Part shown: in pieces, positions 35,211 to 47,827 of the stretch
How the letters are laid out: each line of letters opens with the position of its first letter
How positions within the stretch are numbered: the first letter of the stretch is position 1
Assembly (NCBI GenBank): GCA_034387635.1
Contig: JAOANU010000015.1
Coordinates: forward strand, 1-64,000
Length of the DNA stretch: 64,000 bases
From: Rhodosporidiobolus odoratus
Taxonomy: Eukaryota > Basidiomycota > Microbotryomycetes > Sporidiobolales > Sporidiobolaceae
Direction: 5' to 3'
Translations under genes and position numbers: made by a program
The notes under the pieces: generated by a model
Database searches by the model: none
What the model saw: only the letters and a program-made list of their open reading frames with translations
Told to the model about the DNA's origin: nothing

Positions 35211-35320
35211 TGAGAGTCTGCTCGACCGTAATTAGGCGGAGGAAGGAGGAACCGCAAGTCGCCGACATCATCGCCTCGCTCTTCTTTCTCACCACGAACT
35301 CATTCTTGCCATTTTGCAGT

Positions 35321-35970
35321 ATGTTGAGAATCTCCGTACACCGCCTCAGCGTCCGATCTACGGCCCTATGTCGCGCCCGCAATCTCACCGCATCCGCCAT
35401 CTTCCGGTCCTCTTCCTCTTCCGACCATTCCGAGAACGACAAAACCCATCCAGCACTTCTTAGCGATCCTCCCACCTCGAACCCCTCGGCTGCGACAGAC
35501 CCATGGACACTCAAACTTCCTCCTATGCCCGAACCTCCCAAACTCGACCCTAGCATCCAGACCATGGACGACCTCATTCGCTCGCCACATCCCGAAGGGC
35601 GCGACAACGAGCCGACGGAGACCCTAAGAAAGCGTCTCGTCTACGAGAGTCGGAAACGCGGCATCCTGGAGATGGATCTGATTCTCAGCACGTTTGCGAA
35701 GGAACGCTTGCCGGAAATGCAAGACCGCGAACTGAGGGAGTACGATCGCGTAAGTTTCCCTCTCGTCGCTGGACATGAGCGCATACTCATGATATCCTTC
35801 GCGACTCGCAGTTCCTGACGTTGCCCGACTGGACCATCTTCTACTATGTCACGGGAAAGGCAGAGGCGCCGGAACCGTGGCGCTCTTCCGAAGTCCTCAA
35901 GGACCTGCTCGAGCACTCGGCGAACCGCGGCAAGACTGTACGAAGGATGCCGGACCTCAAGGTCAAGTAA
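35321..35970 (+). CDS. SDH5: Succinate dehydrogenase assembly factor 2 (flavinylation factor)
   Basis: Needed for covalent FAD attachment to the succinate dehydrogenase flavoprotein in the mitochondrial matrix. Two exons (35321-35749 and 35812-35970) give 195 residues. The start at 35321 (MLRISVHRLSVRSTALCRAR) is a good presequence; an upstream in-frame ATG at 35204 would overlap the JAC1 start codon and is less likely. Family motifs: LRKRLVYESRKRGILEMDLI (the RKRGxLExD core) and LTLPDWTIFYYVTGK. The length is typical. The promoter is the short region shared with JAC1. Confidence 0.95.
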
Positions 35971-36566
35971 TGAAAGCTGCACCAGAGTGCATCGCCGTTC
36001 AGTGCTGCCCGTTTGTCTGTGTCACGCTGTCGCCCTTCTCGCCTTAGTGCTCGGTGCTTGCTCAGTCTCACGGTTTCTGCCCGCGGTCATCATGGTCGCT
36101 GGTAGTCACGCCGTACAGGCAACATCGGTCGCATCAAGAGAATCGCATCCCTTCTGGAATCCTGATCGCTGGGCGAAGCTGATTGATATGTCCGAAGCGC
36201 TTTCACGCTTGTCCGCTTGTCGTCGCGTCGACTACATGCCAAGCTAGCTTCGGTAGACCACTGGTTCAGGGTGCGCAGCGAGATGTGGAGGCAACGCGAG
36301 ACCAGAACAGACATTAAGCCCGATTCTTCCTGCTTCACTGACTGCTTGTAAGGTCGTCGCGCACCAATGGCAGGCTATTTGGATGCTGCTTGCATGGACA
36401 TCGCTCGCCGAGTCGGGACCGAGACGAGAAAGATATGGGGCAAGCGAGAGACTGCGCATTGCGGGTGGTAAAAACTACGGAATAACAAAAGACAACAAGA
36501 CCGCGACAGAAATGCGAATGTGCCCTCGACGCCTCCTATACAGACTCGAGCCAGCTGTGAAGCTGC

Positions 36567-37184
36567 TTAGAGTTCCTGTGACTGCTTGCCCTTCTTGCCA
36601 GAGGGGACCGTGTCGCCAGTCTTCTGGGGAAGGAGTTCCGAGTGGATGTTGGGGAGGACACCACCTTGAGAAATCACGACCTGACCCAACAGCCTATTGA
36701 GCTCCTCATCGTTGCGGATGGCGAGCTGAAGGTGACGGGGGATGATGCGGGACTTCTTGTTGTCACTGTGTAAAATTGAAAGGGAAAAAGTCAGTATCTG
36801 CTTCTTTTCGCAAGTGGTGACGACGGTGCAAGGTGACAGAAACGTACCGAGCGGCGTTACCGGCAAGCTCGAGGATCTCGGCAGAGAGGTACTCGAGGAC
36901 AGCGGCGAGGTAGACTGAGCGAAGAAGGGAGAAACGACGTCAGCCTCTGAACGCGTCAAGTTCGCACTTCTCCGCCATTCGTCGCCAGGAGAGGATGGAT
37001 GTAGCACAGGAGATGGAGACATACCGGGGGCACCGGCACCGACACGCTGAGCGTAGTTACCGCGACGGAGGAGACGGTGGATACGACCGACGGGGAACTG
37101 GAGACCGGCCTTGGACGAACGCGACTGGGCCTTGGAGGAAGCGTCACCACCGGCCTTGCCGCCAGACTTGCCGCCAGAAGACAT
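36567..37184 (-). CDS. HTA1: Histone H2A
   Basis: Core nucleosomal histone. Exon 1 (37184-37025) encodes [20 protein letters not shown] through RVGAGAP; exon 2 (about 36913-36849) encodes [23 protein letters not shown]; exon 3 (about 36766-36567) encodes [20 protein letters not shown] to the end. The protein ends GKQSQEL, so it carries the SQE phosphorylation site used in the DNA-damage response; this H2A therefore doubles as H2A.X, as in most fungi. It is divergent from H2B with 411 bp between start codons. The leader contains a 37-nt C tract on the coding strand. Confidence 0.97.
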   Translation of the reverse strand: MSSGGKSGGKAGGDASSKAQSRSSKAGLQFPVGRIHRLLRRGNYAQRVGAGAPGMSPSPVLHPSSPGDEWRRSANLTRSEADVVSPFFAQSTSPLSSSTSLPRSSSLPVTPLGTFLSPCTVVTTCEKKQILTFSLSILHSDNKKSRIIPRHLQLAIRNDEELNRLLGQVVISQGGVLPNIHSELLPQKTGDTVPSGKKGKQSQEL

Positions 37185-37197
37185 GATTGAAGTAGGG

Positions 37198-37237
<40 letters not shown>

Positions 37238-37595
37238 TGAAAGGTGGGCGAAGTAAAGGGCGCTGGTGAAGCGAGGTGACGAGAGCAAGTAGTGATGAGA
37301 GAGAGAGTAAGCTAGGTGGCGAACGACGACACTGAGCCAGTTGACTGTGCCGTGTTTGGTGACCTCGGAGAGAAGAGAGAGAGAAGAGGAAAATCAAGTT
37401 GACGTGCGGACGTACGCATGCTAAAAATCGCTTGACCCATGGCTCGCTCACCTTCTCTCCCCTCGCAAACAACTGGCCATCGTCTCGCCGCTACCGTCGT
37501 TCGGCTTGCTTGCTTCTTTACACCTTACTCTACTCGCACTCGCAACCTCACTCTTAACCTCACCACACCACACCACCCCACCTCAACTCATCACC
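37185..37595. promoter_or_regulatory. Divergent H2A-H2B promoter
   Basis: The 411 bp between the two histone start codons must hold both promoters and leaders. On the H2B side an A-rich stretch (GCTAAAAATCGC, near 37417-37430) is the nearest TATA-like sequence. A GAGA-rich tract lies near 37370-37390. Sharing one intergenic region keeps H2A and H2B output balanced in fungi; specific factor sites could not be assigned by eye. Confidence 0.6.
37200..37236. repeat. 37-nt uninterrupted G tract in the H2A leader
   Basis: Thirty-seven consecutive G on the + strand (C on the H2A coding strand), 15 nt upstream of the H2A ATG. It would be transcribed as poly-C if the start site lies upstream of it. 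It is by far the longest homopolymer in the window. Confidence 0.9.
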
Positions 37596-38272
<677 letters not shown>

Positions 38273-40260
38273 AGAGTTGTATGGAACGGTGCAGTCTGGG
38301 CAGGGTCCTTCGTATTTCAGCAGCAGTTGTTGTCCTTAGTTTGTTTACTTTGTGTGTTTTGCAACCACGCTCCCCTGTTGCTACCATCTTTCTCTGCTGT
38401 CTAGTCGCACGGCGTTCGCTAGTCTCGCGCTGCTTTCTTCTGCCTTGCTTTTAGGCGGAAGTGCCTTGCTTTTAGGCCTTCCGCCTTGCTGTGAAGGACT
38501 CGGAAGCCCGCAAGACCGCAAAGCCGCGGGCTCCTATCGATATGCCTCGCTCCCGCATTACTCTGTACAATGCTGCTGCCGTAGACCTCTTTCACCTGGC
38601 TGTCTCTGACCACGTTCCATTGCAGACTGACACCGTGATGGCGCCAATGCGCAGCTGAACATGCCACCGTTGGTTTTGGAGGGTCTTGCGGCGGTCAGGC
38701 ATCGTGAGCAGGAGAAGCATCACGCGTGTTTGCACCCTTCCTCACCAAGGTGCAGATTACCGTTGGTCCAGTGTTGTGCAGCCTGTTCAGCACAGACTCG
38801 ACAGAGGCGCACAATCATGTGTCACGTGGCCGACTTTGCTACCTAGAAGAAGGCCAGAAAAGAAAAGACAACGAACCCTAGCTTGCCTGGAGGAAAGGCT
38901 TGAATCAGCCTGACTTGACAAGTGTTCGATGCACATGAAGCTGGTAGGTCGCTATAATCAGTGACAAACTTGGGTATGCTTATGGTAAAGCCCATTGACA
39001 ATCCAGAATGTCATACAGCCCAGCCAGGTTTTCTCTCATGTTTGCTCCTGTGTTAGCTCTCCTACCGCCAGTCACACTGCAACCGGAGTCTGTGATGAGC
39101 AAAGGTGGGACAGGAAACCGTGATCATGTTGACCCCAATGCCCACAACCAATATGCAGACGTTCCAGCTCCCCCAAGGGGCTCAATGGGATCAGAACACC
39201 GGTTTCCTGGCTGGCGAGACCACCTCAGAGATGTAGTCAGAGCTATGACTGGGGACCTCAGAGAAGGATAGGAGGACTGCCTCATGATAAGGTTGACAGG
39301 CGGGCCAAGCAGAGAAGGCAAGCAAACAGCACGGTGAACTTTCAAGCTGCCCGCCAATGTGGTGGAGTACTCCTCTTGCACAAGCTGTCAGCACAGCACT
39401 GTCTCAAGAGGTATACACAAGTATGTGCAGGGAGGCAATGATGCTTACACGACAAGAGACTGTGAACGTGTGGTGTTGAGAGTTGGAGGCCAACATGCAG
39501 CGTGCAAACAGCACAGTTTGGGCAGCTGTGTGCCAGCCTGTCTATCTTTGCAGTATCTGTCCACAAGCACCTTGTCTGGCACTTTTTTTCTGTACATCAG
39601 TGTTGGTTGCGAGAGTAGTTCAGGGTGGGCGGAAGACTTGAGGAGGAGTTGATGTTTGGTTTGGGAAGGTCGAAGTAGGAGAGATGAATCTTTCCTCCCT
39701 CTTTCTTGCTTCGCTTCACCTCGGTTCTTGTTCTCCGTTACTTCTTTGGTTAGCCACTACCTTTCCCAAGTTGTTCCTATCCCTCCTTTGTCGGTGTTAC
39801 CTTCGTGCCTGGGAGAATTGTGAGACAGTCCGTCGTACTACCTACACTTCCCTATATAACCTCGTCTTCCTTTCTTTCCTTTCTCTTCTTCACCGTTCAC
39901 ACTTCGTTCTCTCTCGCCTCTAGGTAAGTAGTCCTTTCTTAGTTAGCTGCTATACCATACACCGTTCACACTTCGTTCTCTCTCGCCTCTAGCGAGGCAT
40001 CATATCGCTACAATCAGTGATGAGCATACTGTGCCAATTGCGAGGGAAGCCAGTTTGAGAAGGTCGTACGAGGTATTCACTTCTCAGCTACATAGATCCA
40101 TGAAGAAGTTGACTGCTCACAGCAGCGTGATCAACAGCATAGGGCTGCTCAGAGCAGTCAAGAGCAAGTATGACGGTGCAGGAGGATGCATGGCCAAGGT
40201 AGGCGTTTTCTCTTGCTGTAGCGGGATAGAAATGCTGTTAAACCACATGTTGTTAACCAG
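38273..40260. other. 2-kb gene-free region between H2B and the right repeat arm
   Basis: After the H2B 3' UTR no gene was recognised. Reading frames are short and riddled with stops, and GC content looks lower than in neighbouring genes. Local features: two copies of GCCTTGCTTTTAGGC near 38436 and 38462, a TATATAA box at about 39852, pyrimidine runs, and a 69-bp tandem duplication at 39892-39992. The composition resembles decayed repeat DNA, but no reverse transcriptase or integrase motif is visible. Confidence 0.45.
39892..39992. repeat. 32-bp direct repeat (69-bp period)
   Basis: Identical 32-bp copies at 39892-39923 and 39961-39992, each ending CTCTAG, separated by 37 bp that begin GTAAGTAG. 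A TATATAA box lies 35 bp upstream. It looks like a short tandem duplication, perhaps within a retroelement LTR remnant. Confidence 0.75.
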
Positions 40261-40332
40261 TCCTCGATGGTCTAGTGGTTATGATTCGGCTCTCTCACAG
40301 CCGCGAGCGGGGTTCGATTCCCCGTCGGGGAA
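40261..40332 (+). tRNA. tRNA-Glu (CTC)
   Basis: 72 nt, identical to the gene at 33492 on the other strand, with the same acceptor stem, anticodon loop CTCTCAC and T-arm GGTTCGATTCC. It marks the inner edge of the right repeat arm; the sequence upstream (40260 and below) is unrelated to that next to the other copy. Confidence 0.95.
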
Positions 40333-40955
40333 GATCTCTTTTGAAGGCCGACCGTTCATTCCTTTTTGCCTCCCTTGCACTCTGTCCACTGCTTGACTGC
40401 CTGTGGGATAGATATTAATACCAATCCAGCATAGCTATGGTCTCTGTGTTGTCGCAATCCATTTGTCACCTCTCAACCGGTGTGCCTACCTGCTGTTTGG
40501 TGTGCTCATCAATCGTGCTAGGGTGCAGTCTGGCAAGAGGTGAGTGTCCCTGCCACTCTGACCTGCCCTCTGATACAGAGCTGTGACCCGAGGGCAGTGT
40601 GAAGGGCTTGTCCCTCGCAGGCAGCATTTGAATGGCTGTCCTGCCATCCTTCCTCCCTTGTTGACAGCTACCCGGAATCCCCCAGTATTGCACGCCATGG
40701 CCAGACTTATACTTAGTCTTGAACGAACTGTGATAAATCAATAAGACCAACCTGGGGCTGAAAGGGCCACCAAGGCAACCGCTGCATGCCACAGTGACCA
40801 CCTCAAAGTGGATTGAGAAGGTCCCTCAGTGCATCTTGTTAGCATCGATAGGGACAGCAGCACACTCTGCTATCAAGCAATGTCAAACACCCAAGTGGAC
40901 ACAGCATGTGTGGTTTGCCAATTCGGTACCAAGCACCTCCCCGCCTGCCTTTTGC

Positions 40956-41242
40956 TGGAAGGTCGAGAAGTTCGACCAACACTCTCAATGCAGCGCCACG
41001 AGAACAAGAACCAGGGTTGGATTGCTGGAAAGTCCCGTAAGCGGATACGTAGGGAACTGAAGACTACAACGAGAGAACTCACCTGGAAAGTCCCGTAAGC
41101 GGATGCGTAGGGAACAGACCAGGGAGAGAGAGAAGCTCGTTCAACTTTGTCTTCGAGTCTCATCTTTTCCACCCTAATTACCTTCCGTCTCCTGACCAAC
41201 CTAATCTGTCATAGCACCGTAGTCAGACCGGTGGGGCTTACA
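40956..41242. mobile_element. Solo-LTR-like insertion (287 bp) with 5-bp target duplication
   Basis: Comparison with the other repeat arm shows an exact insertion. The sequence begins TGGAAGG and ends GCTTACA (TG...CA), and is flanked by TTTGC at 40951-40955 and 41243-41247. The uninterrupted site in the left arm has this 5-mer once (GCAAA on the + strand, 32869-32873). TG/CA ends with a 5-bp target duplication are the signature of an LTR-retrotransposon integration. No internal coding sequence is present, so this is a solo LTR left by LTR-LTR recombination, or a very small non-autonomous element. Two 32-bp near-identical repeats lie inside (41026-41057 and 41084-41115). Confidence 0.75.
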
Positions 41243-42902
41243 TTTGCATAACACCAATTACCTTCTCAACCCTGCTTCCCTTGCCTTGTCTTTCTGCAGG
41301 TTGCCAGCGCCTTGACAGGGCATGCTCAAAAAGTGACAAAGGCAGGCTAGCTGAAATTGTGGCTCAAGGCAGGTCAGTGTTGAGGTTGGAGGCATATGCT
41401 CGTGCTGGCAGCCAAGCTGGTGAGGGATCTTTGCTCCTTAAACAACAAGCTTGCTGCTGCACTTCCTGAACTCCTTGTCGAAGGTGACTTGTTGCCACAC
41501 GATGCAGCTTGACTGGCTGGGTGGTGTAGTGGGGCTGGAGGGTTTGGGTAGCTTAACTATCGAAATCACATTGACAAGCGCCACTCTTGCCTCCTCCAGC
41601 TTGTTACCCAGCCTTGCGCTTCCTCGAGCACTGACATTGAAGTCGGAGCAGGTCAAGAGAGACGGGGCATCACCGAAACTGTCTAGCACATTGCATTGTT
41701 TTGTCCCTTCGCAGACTGGTCTTCCCGCCAGCAACAGTCATACAGTACCAGCAAGGACACTGCCTGCCGTGCACAGATAACGGGCTGAACATATCAGTAC
41801 ACGTGGTTCCGGCTCACTGGCGCATGAGCGGCTGCTTTGAAAGCACAGGAAAGGGATACAACCTCGAGTGAATTTTTCTTTGCAGCACAATGCCATGCCA
41901 TGCAATAGGGCCACAGAATGAGTAGGCGGCGCGAACGACTCCAGTGTGCACTGACGCTATAAGAGTACAGCAGAAGAGAGAAGGAGATGGACCGGAAAGA
42001 TACCACACAAGAACAGCTGGAGACCATCGGGGTTGAAGGAGGGATGAGGTGGAGAAGTGTTGTGGTTGGATAGAGGTCAGAGGCCACGAGGAACAATCAG
42101 GTGGGCGCAGATGCAGGGGGTGTCAGTGTAGGCAAGACAAGAGAGAAGGTGCCCGGAGGCTACTGCTTTTCTGGATTTCTGGCAACAACATGGATGGGTG
42201 CTGTTGAGTAGTTCACTCATTGCCTTACCATGCAAAGAGGGAACAAAGCCAATGCCTCCAAAGGGTCACTGACCATGGGCGATAGGATCTTGCCCGAGTC
42301 TCGCTTTGTGGCCGCACACATCCCCCGATTACACAGAAAAGCCTGAATGTAGCGCAAGCGGGGCAGGCTAATTACCGTGCGCGCTGCTGAAAAGGAGGAC
42401 TGTATTGTCCAATGCAAAAGGGAACCCACAAGATAAAGATGAATGAGGAAGAACAGGTCAGAGAACCTTCTCAAGCTTTAAAAAACGATAAGGACGTACT
42501 GGAGCAATGGGCGGCAAGGTTCATATGTTTCCCTCTTGCCCATATCATCATGACCGCCGCAGCTCAAGGCGGTGGAGCATGCGTTCCTGGAGCAGCATTG
42601 GAAACGTCTTCCAGCTGCTGTTCTCGGCTGTATGGCCCGGCACAGTCCCCCTCGCTTACCTAGCTGTGCAGAGCATAGACAGTAGGTATCGGTATGCTGT
42701 ATAGCTCGTCAGATCTGAGCGGGCATGTCAGAGCAGGCTGCTCACAAGAAACTCTGAATTGATAAGAAGCAAGCGGATCGTTGGCTGCTGCCTACTCCAG
42801 TACCACGATCCGATCAGCCTGCTCATAGCGGCTCTGACACCTGTCCGCCCTCTCCTGCGGCCCAGGCGCCAGGCGTCCGGTATAAGGAAGCTGCTTCTGA
42901 GG

Positions 42903-42930
42903 TGAGAGAGCGAGAGAGAGAGAGAGAGGA
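42903..42930. repeat. (GA)n microsatellite
   Basis: A GAGAGAGCGAGAGAGAGAGA-type run within the gene-free stretch 42161-43341. Apart from this tract and the palindrome at 43104-43162, nothing was recognised in that 1.2-kb stretch. Confidence 0.7.
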
Positions 42931-43103
42931 ATCTCGTTCCAGATCGCTTCGAGCAGCGGATCCCACGTGGACCTCGTGGTGGGGGAAGCGGGAAGGTATA
43001 GTAGCTACTGCAAATCTGCGCTAAAGCGAAAGTATGTGAACTTTGCGGGACCTTCTCAATCGAGAAATGAGGATATTACGGATGAGACTATGTTAGTCGC
43101 AAG

Positions 43104-43162
43104 AGGCATTTGTATTGGGCCTACAAAAGCCGTAGGCCCACATAGGCCCAATACAAGTGCCT
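43104..43162. repeat. 20-bp inverted repeat (hairpin)
   Basis: Arms 43104-43123 and 43143-43162 are reverse complements with one mismatch, separated by 19 bp. A second, alternative 7-bp pairing (GGCCTAC/GTAGGCC) lies inside. It sits about 180 bp upstream of the LRR gene start. It could form a strong hairpin or be the remnant of a small inverted-repeat element. Confidence 0.7.
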
Positions 43163-43341
43163 TATGTCGCTCATCGTCGTCGCCAGTCATCTAGAAAGCT
43201 TCTCGGGTGTCGCTCAGGCTATTTACAAATCAATCTTCTGCACCGTAGCCCCTGCCTTCGGTCCTCCACTTTGCGCGGCGACCCAGCAACCTGCCTCGAA
43301 TCGCCGCCCCCACTTCGCGGCTACTATAGTCTCTCCCCACC

Positions 43342-44994
43342 ATGTTTCGCTCGCCCGCTAGTGACTTAGCAGACTTCCTGAGGTCTTATGTAACACCCCG
43401 TATCTTCTTCTGCTCCAGCTCGTCTCGAGGGCCCGGGGACAGAGAATGGGAGGAACTGCGTGCACGACAAGGCGGCACAAAGCGCCTCGACTTCTTCGAC
43501 CATCAACTCGACGGTCCATCGGGGGCGGTCGAAGTGCTGCGAGCTATCGAGAAGTCACCCGGAGTGACGGATCTCGCACTGTGCGTTTCCCCCCCTTTTT
43601 CCCCTTTCTCTCTGACTCCCCTCCGTCTATCTGACACTCTGCGTGTCCACAGGTCCCATAATGCTCTCAGAGACGACGGCCTACGCGAGCTGCTGGTCGG
43701 ACTGAAGCGCTTGCGCACGCGTGACATCGGGGCGCATCTAGAGGTCCGCCCACTTCCTTCCCGAGCTGCAGTTTCCACATGCTGATCCCGTAGTTTCATG
43801 TGTAGGAGCTCAACCTCTCCGACTGCGATCTCACTGACGTGTCGCTGCACCTCATCACCCTGCAGTAAGTCTCTCTTGACGCTTTCAGAGAGTTACATAC
43901 TGAACTCGGGTCTCTGCAGCCTTCTTCAACCGTCGCCGCATCCACCGTCTCTTCGCTCGCTCTATCTCAATCACAACCACCTTTCTCTGGGCACATCTCT
44001 CAAATCCTTACCCGAGTTTCTCGGCTCTACCCTTTCCTCCCCCTCCTGCTCGCTCCGGTCTTTGGCCCTCACCAGCAATCGCCAAGTCCAGGCGACCGGC
44101 TTCATTCGCCTCCTCGCACATCTCAACCTTGCAGCGGGTCCTTCGCAGCTTGCCGAGCTCCGCCTATCTGTCACGGCTTTGACACCGGAAAGCGCTGAGC
44201 CGCTTGCCAGATGGCTTGAAGACCCTCAAGGCGGAGCCCGCCTGCAAGTACTCGCCATCAACGCCTGCGGCATCGGCACAGTCGGTGTACGGCGTATCGC
44301 TGCGGCCGTCACCAGTGGCAAAGCCTCGAGCATTTTGCACCTCGAATGCCTAGCGAACGAAGACGGCGACGACGAGCGATGGGCTGCGACGAATGCCCAA
44401 CTGGCGGCACAGGACATCGTAGATTCGGCGACCGACTGGAAGGAGCAGGTCGAGGCAGCTCAACGGCGGAATCAGCAAGTCTTCCGAGAAACTCAGCACG
44501 TGGCACTCAGCCTACTCGCCAAGGCACGCGTTCTCCTTCTCAACGCCCGAGAAGGGGACGGAACGGATGATGCTGGCTTTCCCTTCGCACGTCTTCCGAT
44601 TGAGCTGCGCGTGCATATCTTGCGCTGCTGCCCATTTCTCACCCCTTCCCGTTCAGCACACCTATATCCTCCTATTACCGCCTCACCGAGTCAAGCAAAC
44701 ACACCCACTCCCGACGCTGCAGACGCCACCCTGTCGACGCTCCTCACAGAGGCGCAGTTCCTTCGCATCATCGCCTATGCTGCATCGACCGCCTCTCTCG
44801 AGACGGAAGGACGGATCGCGGCGGCCCACGCTGCAGGCGAAGCCCCTTCTCTGAGCGGGAAAAGCTCGGTGCGCGGCGACCCCGATGAGGACCAACGGAG
44901 ACGAGAGACGGAGCGAGATGCAGGAAGCGGGTGGGAAGAGTTCTTCCTCAGAACAACAGGATGCGACCGCTTTGAGCGAGCGGTTTTACCGTAG
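43342..44994 (+). CDS. Leucine-rich-repeat (RNI-like) protein, function unknown
   Basis: The start ATG at 43342 follows CCCACC. Four or five exons; the last is long and ends at 44994. The protein has a series of RNI-type leucine-rich repeats: LDFFDHQLDGPSGAVEVLRA, VTDLALSHNALRDDGLRELL, ELNLSDCDLTDVSLHLITLH, SLRSLYLNHNHLSLG, LRSLALTSNRQVQATGF and LQVLAINACGIGTVGVRRIA. An amphipathic region follows, then FARLPIELRVHILRCCPFLT, which resembles an F-box-like LPxEL helix but lies C-terminal to the repeats. Such proteins are usually binding scaffolds. The stop codon lies only 25 bp from the stop of the convergent aminopeptidase gene, so the 3' UTRs must overlap. Confidence 0.75.
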
Positions 44995-45019
44995 GTTGAC
45001 TTCTTCTTCTTGCAACACC

Positions 45020-47603
<2,584 letters not shown>

Positions 47604-47827
47604 TGAAGCACAACAAGGGAGACACCACGCGGTTTCTCTTGTCGCCTCTCCCGATGCCACGCAAAGTTTCAACAGCCGATACGAGAGCAAGTCGGGAATC
47701 GCGGGAGCGGATCAAGTGGGCATGCGGAAAGCGGAGCAATGAACGTCCATGCGAAGCAGAACAACGACTACGAAACGGAGAAGAAAAGTGAACACTATGG
47801 CAGATCCATGCTCCCGTCCCTTCATTT

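Larger units (their letters stand above)
40261..42160. repeat. Right arm of the ~1.6-kb inverted duplication
   Basis: Reverse copy of the 31969-33563 block. It begins at the first base of a tRNA-Glu gene (40261) and continues past the tRNA to at least 42125. Similarity weakens but appears to reach about 42160-42200, where the matching sequence in the other arm is the end of ERG6. It differs from the left arm by scattered substitutions and by a 287-bp insertion at 40956-41242. Confidence 0.88.

Noticed and set aside
38640..39680. Possible degenerate retrotransposon coding region
   Set aside because: Six-frame reading shows no reverse transcriptase, integrase or RNase H motif; kept only as gene-free DNA.
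39892..39992. Two identical 32-bp repeats with a spacer, considered as a CRISPR-like array
   Set aside because: Only two copies, eukaryotic nuclear context and no associated genes; a simple tandem duplication explains it.
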